Assembly: GCA_946415315.1 (NCBI GenBank)
Contig: CAMKRZ010000002.1
Location: forward strand, 62,001 to 126,000
Source of the DNA: an uncultured Lachnoclostridium sp.
Lineage (GTDB): Bacteria > Bacillota > Clostridia > Lachnospirales > Lachnospiraceae
Length of the DNA: 64,000 nucleotides
Reading direction: 5' to 3'
Position numbers and translations under genes: made by a program. Below are positions 35,283 through 42,505 of this stretch, in pieces. The number at the start of each line of letters is the position of its first letter. The first letter of the stretch is position 1. The notes beneath the pieces are model-generated. The model did not search any database. It was not told the DNA's origin and saw only the letters and a program-made list of their open reading frames with translations.

Positions 35283-35439
35283 ACTTCTTCCTTTCCCGAC
35301 AACGGTATCGTCGTAATCGCGACAGTACCATGTCGAATACCGGATTCCTTTCCAAAGGAATCTCCGTAAAATCCTTCCCACAATGCACAAAAGGCCAACG
35401 GCGCATTGCCTTATAAGCAATCCGACATTGGCCTTTCGA

Positions 35440-35512
35440 CAGGGGCAGTAGGATTCGAACCCACGACCTGCGGTTTTGGAGACCGTTATTCTACCAGCTG
35501 AACTATACCCCT
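35440..35512 (-). tRNA. trpT: tRNA-Trp (CCA anticodon)
   Basis: The 73-base transcript folds as a standard cloverleaf: acceptor arm AGGGGTA with TGCCCCT and discriminator G, D-loop AGCTGGTAGA, anticodon stem CGGT/ACCG around CTCCAAA giving anticodon CCA, and T-arm with GGGTTCGAATCC. The terminal CCA is not encoded. A good promoter lies 33 bases upstream. Confidence 0.97.
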
Positions 35513-35544
35513 TTATGTGTGTGGCTCTTGCGAACCGCTTTCAC

Positions 35545-35573
35545 ATATTACTACACGGAAGAATAATTGTCAA
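35545..35573 (-). promoter_or_regulatory. Promoter of tRNA-Trp
   Basis: Perfect -35 TTGACA (35568-35573), 17-base spacer, -10 TAATAT (35545-35550). Confidence 0.8.
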
Positions 35574-35581
35574 CCGAAAAA

Positions 35582-35626
35582 TTGCATATGATGCAAGGTT
35601 TTATGCATTACTTGCATGTGATGCAA
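35582..35626. repeat. Tandem dyads TTGCAT-nnn-ATGCAA, 30 bp apart
   Basis: TTGCATATGATGCAA (35582-35596) and TTGCATGTGATGCAA (35612-35626) are perfect 6-bp arm dyads repeated at exactly 30 bp, with a further ATGCAT between them. They sit between the ligase stop codon and the tRNA-Trp promoter. On the minus strand the nearer dyad is followed by TTTTT, so they could also end the ligase transcript. Confidence 0.7.
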
Positions 35627-35682
35627 GTTTCTCTGTATTACATGCAGGAGACGCCGTCTTGACGTCTCCCGCATTTTCCGTA

Positions 35683-38208
35683 TTACGCTGTTTCGATCTT
35701 GTTTGCTTTGTGAAGGTTGTGGCGCTCCACTGCCTCCTCACGCATCTTGTACTTGAGGATCTTGCCTGCCGCGTTCATCGGGAACTCATCCACAAAATCG
35801 ACATAGCGCGGCACCTTGTGCTTTGCCATGTGCGTGCGCACGTAGTCCTTGATCTCGTCCTCGGTGCACTCGCAGCCGTCCTGCAGGATCACGCAGGCCA
35901 TGATCTCCTCACCGTAATCCGCATCCGGAACACCGATAACCTGAACATCCTTCACCTTTTCGTAGGTGTACAGGAAGTCCTCGATCTCCTTCGGATAAAT
36001 GTTCTCGCCACCGCGGATGATCATATCCTTGATGCGGCCGGTGATCTTGTAATATCCGTCCTCAGGTCTTCGAAGAGCCAGGTCGCCCGAATGCAACCAG
36101 CCGTCCTCGTCGATCGCGGCTGCCGTCGCCTCCGGCATCTTGTAGTAACCCTTCATGATGTTGTAGCCGCGCGCGCAGAACTCGCCCGGTACACCGTCCG
36201 GCAGATCCTCTCCGGTCTCCGGATCCACGATCTTGGTCTCTACGCCGAAGATCGAAGGTCCTACCGTATTGACGCGCTGCTCGATCGTATCGGTCGTCTT
36301 GCTCATCGTCGTCGCCGGCGAAGCCTCTGTCTGACCGTACGTGATAACGATCTCGGGCATGTGCATCTTCTCGATGACTTCCTCCATCGTCTTGATCGGG
36401 CACGGCGAACCCGCCATGATACCGGTTCTCATATGCGAGAAATCGGTCGTTGGGAAATTCTCATGCCCCAGCATCGCGATAAACATCGTCGGAACGCCGT
36501 GGAAGCACGTGATCTTCTCCTGGTTGATGCAGTGAAGGCTCTTTCTCGGGGAAAATGCGGTGATGGGCGACATCGTGACACCGTGCGTCACGGAAGCCGT
36601 CATCGCCAGCACCATGCCGAAGCAGTGGAACATCGGAACCTGGATCATCATGCGGTCCGCAGTGGACAGATCCATGCAGTCGCCGATGGCCTTGCCGTTG
36701 TTGACAACATTGTAGTGCGTAAGCATAACGCCCTTCGGGAAACCCGTGGTTCCTGAGGTGTACTGCATGTTGCACACGTCGTTCTTGTCAACCGCTGCAC
36801 GGTGCTTCTCCACCTCGGTAAGCGGCACGGTCTCGCCGAGCTTCATCGCCTCGTCCCATGTGAAGCAGCCGGGCTGACGGCTGTCGGTCGTGATGATGTT
36901 CTTCAGGTACGGCAGTCTCTCGCTCTCCAGCTTACCGGGCTCGCATGTCGCAAGCTCAGGGCAGAGTTCCTTGATCGTGCCCACGTAATCGCAGTCCTTG
37001 AAGCCGTCGATCATGACGAGCGTGTGCGTGTCGGATTGGCGCAGAAGATACTCGATCTCGTGGATCTTGTACGCGGTGTTGACCGTAACCAGCACTGCTC
37101 CGATCTTCGTTGTCGCCCAGAACGTGATGTACCATGCCGGCACGTTGGTCGCCCAGATGGCCACATGGTCGCCCTTCTTCACATCCATCGCGATCAGCGA
37201 GCGAGCGAAATTGTCCACGTCGTCACGGAATTCCGGGTAGGTTCTCGTATAGTCAAGCTCCGTATAGCGGAACGCGTACTGCGTCGGAAAAGCCTCGCAG
37301 ATGCGGTCCAGCACATCCGGGAACGTATAATCGATCAGGCGCTCCTTCGGCCAGATGTAGTTGCCGGTGCCGCGGTTGTCCGTCTGAAGCGCGTGCTTGT
37401 GCTTTGTCTTGTAAGGCCGCATGTAGTTCGCGAACTGCGGGAACACAACCCACGCGTCCGCCAGTTCTGCCGACCAGCGCTTTACCCACTCAAGAGATAC
37501 GTAGCCGGTGTAATGCATGCTCTGCAGCGCGGCAAATGCCTCCTTTAAGGGCATGTCACCGTCGCCCATCATGCGGTACGAAATCTTGCCGTCACGGCAC
37601 ACGGAATCCTTCACGTGAACGTACTTGATATACTCGCCCAGGTTTGCAACCGTCTGCTCCGGAGTCTCGCCGAAGTTCCGGTACGGATGATGAATGTCCC
37701 AAAGAGCGGCGATCTTTCTGCTTCCTACCGCATCCAGGATCTTCTTCAGGCGGGCGGTATCGGAATAAACACCGTTCGTCTCCACGATCATCGTCACATT
37801 GTACTGCTCCGCGATCGGAACAAGCTGCTTGAGCGTCGAGATGATCGCTTCGTCGTCAACCTCGCCCTCCGGTGCCGGATGCTCATCCGCAAGCACGCGA
37901 ATGTATGCCGTTCCGAGAGCATTGGCCAGCTTGGCGTAAGCTGTCAGCTCGGACATGATCTTCGGAAGCTTTGCCTGGTACTTCAACGCGATTCCCGACG
38001 AGAGGCACGGTACCTCGATCCCGATCTCGCGAAGTTTTGCCACCGTCTTCGGCAGCTGTTCTTCGGAAAACGGCTTCGCCCTGGTCGCGAGAATATCATT
38101 TCCCAGACCGCGGATCTCGATGCCGTGATAGCCGAGGTCCTTCGCCATTGTGTAAATGTCGGTCCAGGAATAATCCGGACAACCCAATGTGGAGAAACTG
38201 ATCTTCAT
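35683..38208 (-). CDS. Fusion of sugar phosphate isomerase/epimerase-like TIM barrel and AMP-dependent acyl-CoA ligase
   Basis: 841 residues from ATG 38208 (MKISFSTLGCPDYSW). Residues 1-275 form a xylose isomerase-like TIM barrel: GYHGIEIRGLG, MIVETNGVYSD, AALWDIHHPYRNFGE and YVHVKDSVC carry the metal-binding Glu, Asp, His pattern. From about 300 the protein is a FadD-like adenylate-forming ligase: IWATNVPAWYITFWATTKIG, the P-loop MQYTSGTTGFPKGVMLTH, ITYGQTEASPATT, GWLHSGDLALRRPEDGYY and MNAAGKILKYKMR with the catalytic Lys. The ligase should activate a carboxylic acid and form a CoA thioester; the barrel may produce or channel its substrate. It follows a T-box leader. No stop or frame change separates the halves. 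Confidence 0.85.
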   Translation of the reverse strand: MKISFSTLGCPDYSWTDIYTMAKDLGYHGIEIRGLGNDILATRAKPFSEEQLPKTVAKLREIGIEVPCLSSGIALKYQAKLPKIMSELTAYAKLANALGTAYIRVLADEHPAPEGEVDDEAIISTLKQLVPIAEQYNVTMIVETNGVYSDTARLKKILDAVGSRKIAALWDIHHPYRNFGETPEQTVANLGEYIKYVHVKDSVCRDGKISYRMMGDGDMPLKEAFAALQSMHYTGYVSLEWVKRWSAELADAWVVFPQFANYMRPYKTKHKHALQTDNRGTGNYIWPKERLIDYTFPDVLDRICEAFPTQYAFRYTELDYTRTYPEFRDDVDNFARSLIAMDVKKGDHVAIWATNVPAWYITFWATTKIGAVLVTVNTAYKIHEIEYLLRQSDTHTLVMIDGFKDCDYVGTIKELCPELATCEPGKLESERLPYLKNIITTDSRQPGCFTWDEAMKLGETVPLTEVEKHRAAVDKNDVCNMQYTSGTTGFPKGVMLTHYNVVNNGKAIGDCMDLSTADRMMIQVPMFHCFGMVLAMTASVTHGVTMSPITAFSPRKSLHCINQEKITCFHGVPTMFIAMLGHENFPTTDFSHMRTGIMAGSPCPIKTMEEVIEKMHMPEIVITYGQTEASPATTMSKTTDTIEQRVNTVGPSIFGVETKIVDPETGEDLPDGVPGEFCARGYNIMKGYYKMPEATAAAIDEDGWLHSGDLALRRPEDGYYKITGRIKDMIIRGGENIYPKEIEDFLYTYEKVKDVQVIGVPDADYGEEIMACVILQDGCECTEDEIKDYVRTHMAKHKVPRYVDFVDEFPMNAAGKILKYKMREEAVERHNLHKANKIETA

Positions 38209-38305
38209 GATGTGTGCTTTCCTTTCATTCATCCAGTATTTATCGGCGTCAGCGTTCTTGAGACGGTAACCTCGCGAGCAGCGCTCACTCAGTGTACATG
38301 CGCGC

Positions 38306-38596
38306 AAAAACGCCTCTATCTTCCTTTCGGAAAATAGAGGCGCTGATAAACGCGGTACCACTCTACTTCATGATCGCTCATGCACTCAGTGAGCACGGAC
38401 AGTCGTCGATGCTCTTCCCTCTGGTAACGGCGGGCTCCCGGCACGATCTACACAACCTTCGGTCTTCAATCGGCAGCTCCCAGGCGAGTTCACCCTGCAT
38501 CTTCGACTGTCTCGCATCCACCGACAGCTTTCTGAACCGGATACACGGTTACTATTCCTGCTCAACGCATTTTCCAAGGACTAAAAAGTCCCGTTG
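38306..38596 (-). promoter_or_regulatory. T-box leader riboswitch
   Basis: Transcribed on the minus strand from about 38596. Stem I has the distal AGAAAGCTGTCGGTGG (38518-38533) followed by GATGCGAGACAG, and the specifier region GGGTGAACTCGCC, where CTC (38486-38488) is the likely codon (Leu); ACT for Thr one base earlier cannot be excluded. The T-box itself is AGAGTGGTACCGCG (38351-38364). GTAGAG in front of it can pair with CTCTAT as antiterminator, competing with the terminator CGCCTCTAT/ATAGAGGCG (38311-38319 with 38334-38342) followed by TTTTT (38306-38310). Uncharged tRNA binding permits transcription of the fusion gene at 38208. Confidence 0.92.
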
Positions 38597-38602
38597 CGCG
38601 TT

Positions 38603-38631
38603 ATGGTACAACATGATTTCGGAATTGTCAA
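38603..38631 (-). promoter_or_regulatory. Promoter of the T-box transcript
   Basis: Perfect -35 TTGACA (38626-38631), 17-base spacer, -10 TACCAT (38603-38608). Confidence 0.75.
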
Positions 38632-38649
38632 CACTTTTTTCAAAGCAAA

Positions 38650-38677
38650 TGCGGTCCGCTCATACAGGCGGACCGCA
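38650..38677 (-). terminator. Terminator of the DUF58-cluster operon
   Basis: TGCGGTCCGC (38650-38659) pairs perfectly with GCGGACCGCA (38668-38677) around 8 bases, followed on the minus strand by TTTGCTTT. It isolates the cluster from the T-box promoter. Confidence 0.75.
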
Positions 38678-38721
38678 CAAGGTTTTCTTCTTTGAAATGT
38701 ATTGCTGTCTCCCTGCTTTTG

Positions 38722-38805
38722 CTTCGCAGGCTTCACCGCCTTCCTGCTTCTACTTCGCAGGCTTCACCGCCTTCCTGCTTCTACTTCGCAGGCTTCACCG
38801 CCTTC
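38722..38805. repeat. 31-bp tandem repeat across a stop codon
   Basis: The unit starting CTTCGCAGGCTTCACCGCC occurs at 38722, 38753 and 38784, exactly 31 bp apart. The copy at 38784 codes the end of the 38781-39893 protein (AVKPAK); the others lie after its TAG. Since 31 is not a multiple of three, the copies cannot extend the reading frame in phase. Confidence 0.8.
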
Positions 38806-39893
38806 ACGTCCTCGGGCGTGCAAGGGATATTGGAATAGCGGGCCTTCTCGTACTTCTCCAGAAGGATATCGTCATTTTCCTGAGGCATGCCGGTTCCGAG
38901 CAGTTCCTCCGGCGTTTTCTCGGGAATATCCACGTCTCCGAATTTGTCGAATACGGTGCGCTTGAACGTACGACGGATCTTCCGCGCGTACGCATTCTCG
39001 TCGATCACATCGTCGTCCCGAACGCGGATAACCTCATCCTGGATCGGGAGCAGAGTCTTCTTCAGGTCGATGACATGGTCGGTTTCCATACTGGTCTTTG
39101 CGTCCGTGATCTTCGTCATCAGAATACGCACCATCTGGTAGGTCGCAAACAGAAGGAATGCACCGATCAGGATATAGATGATATTGACAGCCGTTTCACT
39201 CAGTCCACCGCTGTCCGTGGGCACCGTAAATCCGTCGCCGCCGATAATCTCCGGTGTAGGTGTGACCGGTGAGCCCGGTTCCGTTGCCGGTATGTTCGGT
39301 GAATTCAATTGTGCAAGGTTAAACCTCTCGGACAGACTCTTTATGATCCGGCTCCACAGTTTGTTGAGCGATTTCCACATCGGAAGGATCGCAATGGAAA
39401 GAACAAGAAGCGCCGTCGCGAGATACCAGAGTCGATACGCGCGAAGATTTCCGAGCGTTACATGGTACACTGCCATGTAATCGGCGTCGCGGTTCACGCG
39501 CACGAATTTTACGTAATGCTTCAGATAAATGGCATAGATATTCATAGCGATGAAAGCGATCAGAATGATCATTTCCACCCAGGAAGTCTCCTGAAGATCA
39601 AGCATTCCGGCAACCATGTAACAGATAAACACGATCAGTCCGAGTGGCAGGAATACGATCTCATGGCCGCCCTTCCCGCTCTTGCTCATAAACATGCCGG
39701 TGAAAACCCATGCAACAATTCTTGCCAGGATAAGAGCGCCGGCAATTCCGAGGATCATCAGCCAGAGTCGATCCCCCATCAACTTGTGCACATACGCGAC
39801 CAGTGCGATCGCATACATGATCAGAAACACGCTGAAATGGCGAATGTAGAAAAGCTGCAGTTCATACCGCTGAATACGGAATTGATCTTTCAT
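38781..39893 (-). CDS. Multi-pass membrane protein with DUF4129-like C-terminus
   Basis: 370 residues with about six membrane segments (FLIMYAIALVAYVHKL, LWLMILGIAGALILARI, LGLIVFICYMVAGML, MIILIAFIAMNIYAIYL, LATALLVLSIAILPMW, IIYILIGAFLLFATYQM). A Pro/Thr/Ser-rich loop near 215-245 should be outside. The cytoplasmic tail, with ENAYARKIRRTFKRTV, KTPEELL and LLEKYEKARYSN, resembles DUF4129, which often accompanies DUF58 and transglutaminase-like proteins. It is the last gene of a three-gene operon, ten bases after the DUF58 gene. Function unknown; a link to envelope or secretion is inferred from the neighbours. Confidence 0.7.
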   Translation of the reverse strand: MKDQFRIQRYELQLFYIRHFSVFLIMYAIALVAYVHKLMGDRLWLMILGIAGALILARIVAWVFTGMFMSKSGKGGHEIVFLPLGLIVFICYMVAGMLDLQETSWVEMIILIAFIAMNIYAIYLKHYVKFVRVNRDADYMAVYHVTLGNLRAYRLWYLATALLVLSIAILPMWKSLNKLWSRIIKSLSERFNLAQLNSPNIPATEPGSPVTPTPEIIGGDGFTVPTDSGGLSETAVNIIYILIGAFLLFATYQMVRILMTKITDAKTSMETDHVIDLKKTLLPIQDEVIRVRDDDVIDENAYARKIRRTFKRTVFDKFGDVDIPEKTPEELLGTGMPQENDDILLEKYEKARYSNIPCTPEDVKAVKPAK

Positions 39894-39903
39894 CGCACAC
39901 CTC

Positions 39904-41058
39904 CTACATATTTCTCGGCTTCCAGAGAGCCGTACAGCCGGACAGCTCTGCGGGAAGTTCCGGCAGTTTCTCGCCGATGATCACGAGACAGCACGGAGCC
40001 CCCATGCGGATCCGGGAACAAACTCGCTTCTCAAATTCGGAACGAAGCGAATAAGTGACATACAACACACTGGTGTTCTGATTTTCCTCTTCCGCCGAAA
40101 AATCATTGCCGTCCCCGAGCTCCATTTTCTCACGCATTGCCTGCTGCATCTTCTTCGCGTCGAAAATGGTCTCGTAGTCGATCTTCGCAAGGCCGATCTC
40201 AATGCTGGAGAGATGACCCATCGAGCTTCCCTCCGAGATGATCAGCGGCGCCCCGCCGTTCGAGCCGGACACGTTGCATTCCATCGAAACGCTCTGTCCG
40301 ATCGCCAGTGCGGAGGAGGCGAAACTTACGCCCAGGCGCAACAGCTCCTCCCGCATGTCATCCTCGTGAGGCATCGGGCCGCGCTCCGCGTGAAGCACGA
40401 TGTGAAGACGCTTGTCCATCGTCGTGTCATAGTAGTTGACCTGCCAGTCGCCGGATCTCGCGGAAGCTTTCCAGTTGATACGCTGGATCGGGTCGCCGGG
40501 CTGATAATCCCGAAGACCGGCAAACGCCGAATAATCCTCGTAAAGTTTCAGTTTGGAAACCACATCGCCCCACATGGTTCGGAACGGAAGATCGCCGGTA
40601 CCGATCTCATAGTTGAACGGTGTGACAAGAAGCTCCGTCGCAGAGTCTGTCATAAAGGCATACTGCTTGGAGAAGAAAATGTCGCTCGCAAGCACCTGAA
40701 CACCCTCGACGCGGTACGGTCCGCGCTTCGTAGCCTGCAGCGGAAGCCGCCGGATAACCTTCTTGTACCCACCGATGGAAAACAGGTCGTTGCGGTAATA
40801 GTGGTCCGTCACATGCTTCGAGTCAAAGTTCTCGATCAGCATGTACCGTGACAACTGGAATTTTACTTTCAATGCGGGAAGGGGCATCGCCTTGTTGTTG
40901 GTGATAACCTCCTCAAGGGACACCCATTCACCCTCGTGAGCCGTCTCCTGCGTGAACTGGAGCGAAACGGAGAGCTTCTTCTGCCAATGCTTCCGGTAAT
41001 ACACTCTCATCACCATGTAGGAGGCGACGACTACAAGTAACAGCAGAAATACCTTCAT
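39904..41058 (-). CDS. DUF58 domain protein
   Basis: 384 residues from ATG 41058 with AAGGAGAT upstream. One N-terminal membrane segment (FLLLLVVVASYMVMRVYY), a beta-rich middle that starts LSVSLQFTQETAHEGEWV, then the DUF58 core: YSAFAGLRDYQPGDPIQRINWKASARSG. DUF58 resembles a von Willebrand A fold and is usually encoded with a MoxR AAA+ ATPase that remodels it. No moxR is seen in this cluster. The gene lies 11 bases after the M14-like lipoprotein gene and ten before the DUF4129-like gene. Confidence 0.88.
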   Translation of the reverse strand: MKVFLLLLVVVASYMVMRVYYRKHWQKKLSVSLQFTQETAHEGEWVSLEEVITNNKAMPLPALKVKFQLSRYMLIENFDSKHVTDHYYRNDLFSIGGYKKVIRRLPLQATKRGPYRVEGVQVLASDIFFSKQYAFMTDSATELLVTPFNYEIGTGDLPFRTMWGDVVSKLKLYEDYSAFAGLRDYQPGDPIQRINWKASARSGDWQVNYYDTTMDKRLHIVLHAERGPMPHEDDMREELLRLGVSFASSALAIGQSVSMECNVSGSNGGAPLIISEGSSMGHLSSIEIGLAKIDYETIFDAKKMQQAMREKMELGDGNDFSAEEENQNTSVLYVTYSLRSEFEKRVCSRIRMGAPCCLVIIGEKLPELPAELSGCTALWKPRNM

Positions 41059-41069
41059 TACGGATCTCC

Positions 41070-42461
41070 TTAGTTGTTGATTACGGCAATCTGCAACACC
41101 GCCCAGGAATCGCGGCAAGCGTTCCAGATTGCGTTAAATTCATTGAGCGACAGCGGCGTGGAACCGTTGCCGAGATACACTCCCAGAGCGGGAATATCCT
41201 TCACCCGGTTACAGTACCCTTCGTAACTGCCGTAGCCCGCGCTTCCCGTCTTCTCGTTCTCTACGCCATAGCTCATGACTTCCGCCAGTTTCTCTGCATA
41301 CTTCAGGGCATCCGACAGAACCTGTTCCTCCTGCCCGTACCGGCATACGATCTTCGAGCCGGTCGTATGGTAAGCGATCACCAGATCCGGTTCACACCCT
41401 GTCATCTGCGCGAGCAAAGCCCGCGTCTCCGGCTCCGAGGCTGGCTCCTTGCCGCGATAGTCCTTCGAGGACGGTTCCTCCGCCTCCGTGACGATCTGAT
41501 TCCACTGGTCGTCAAAATTCCTGCGCAGGTCTACGCCGTTTGCGTTCGCGTAGTAAAACATCAGGTAGTTGTCCATGTCAAGGCTCGTTCCGCCCTGACG
41601 GCTGTCACGCTCGTACCATTTCTTCAGATCGCTGATGATGTTCGTATTTTCCACACAACCGAGGTGCTCCTCACTGATCATCACGCCGTCTGGGTTCAGC
41701 ATCGGGATCACATGGATGGCTACGTAATCGCACAGCTCATTGTACGCAAACCCGTTGTAGTTGCCGGTATCGTAGTAGCACAGGCAGTACTCCGCCTGCT
41801 TCATGCACACCAGCGTGCTCATGTACTCCGCCCCGCAGATCCCCGCGCAGAAGAAAATGTGTTTTTTGGCCTTCTCCGGGTTTCCGATCACGATCTCGAA
41901 AATACTGCGCTTGTCCTTCGTGGAACCGATGCAGTTCAGTCTCATCCTGTCCCCGTACAGCTTGCGGAGTTCCGTGAGGTCCTCGCACATGGAATCGTAG
42001 CTGTACATCTGCCGGGAAGTATCCACGACCGACAACATGGCACTCGAATAAAAATCTCCGCCTCGATCCTCGTGGATCGTCAGCGTCGTGATGTGACTGT
42101 TGCTGATATAGGCCGGCATGTTCTCGTAGGAGATGCGGTCCCAGCCGTTCTCTCCGATCCCTGTCCGTGCAAGCGCCGTTCCGTACGAGACGGTATCCAC
42201 AACCTCCTCGTCAGTTCCGGGTAGTCTGCGGATGTTCAGCGTGTTCGATGTGACGTAAACGACATCGTTCACGACATAGTACCCGTCCGTATCCCGGATC
42301 AGCTGCTTCTCCTCTTCCTTGTCCGGAAGCGTCGCAGCGCTTACAACATGCTCATAGTTCGTCATCTCCATCAACGTCACATTGGAGGAGTTCGTCTGTT
42401 TGCCGCATGCCGTACACAGCAGCACAACTGCGCACACAGCGGCGACGATCCGAATTTTCAT
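41070..42461 (-). CDS. SH3-domain lipoprotein with degenerate M14 carboxypeptidase domain
   Basis: 463 residues from ATG 42461, with AAGGGA upstream. A lipoprotein signal (VCAVVLLCTAC, Cys about 19) is followed by an SH3-type domain (TSNTLNIRRLPGTDEEVVDTV) that would bind cell wall. The rest is an M14 fold: VIPMLNPDGV, NANGVDLRRNFDDQWN and IAYHTTGS are the expected conserved segments. Two key positions differ: the first zinc ligand motif HxxE reads CGAE (AGICGAEYMST), and the catalytic Glu of TIELG is Tyr in LGVYLGNG. The protein is therefore probably not a normal metallopeptidase. It lies 44 bases after radA and starts the DUF58 operon. Confidence 0.8.
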   Translation of the reverse strand: MKIRIVAAVCAVVLLCTACGKQTNSSNVTLMEMTNYEHVVSAATLPDKEEEKQLIRDTDGYYVVNDVVYVTSNTLNIRRLPGTDEEVVDTVSYGTALARTGIGENGWDRISYENMPAYISNSHITTLTIHEDRGGDFYSSAMLSVVDTSRQMYSYDSMCEDLTELRKLYGDRMRLNCIGSTKDKRSIFEIVIGNPEKAKKHIFFCAGICGAEYMSTLVCMKQAEYCLCYYDTGNYNGFAYNELCDYVAIHVIPMLNPDGVMISEEHLGCVENTNIISDLKKWYERDSRQGGTSLDMDNYLMFYYANANGVDLRRNFDDQWNQIVTEAEEPSSKDYRGKEPASEPETRALLAQMTGCEPDLVIAYHTTGSKIVCRYGQEEQVLSDALKYAEKLAEVMSYGVENEKTGSAGYGSYEGYCNRVKDIPALGVYLGNGSTPLSLNEFNAIWNACRDSWAVLQIAVINN

Positions 42462-42505
42462 ACTCAATCCCTTCTCTCCACACAGTCAGATTTCTTTGAA
42501 AATGA

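Noticed and set aside
35582-35626. Phage attachment site beside tRNA-Trp
   Set aside because: The repeats do not match the tRNA 3' end, and no integrase or foreign genes are nearby.
38292-38361. N-terminal extension of the isomerase-ligase fusion
   Set aside because: The open frame upstream of 38208 is the T-box terminator region; the domain starts at MKISFSTLGC with a ribosome binding site.
38722-38805. 31-bp repeats as a CRISPR remnant
   Set aside because: The copies are directly adjacent without spacers, and part of the repeat is protein-coding.
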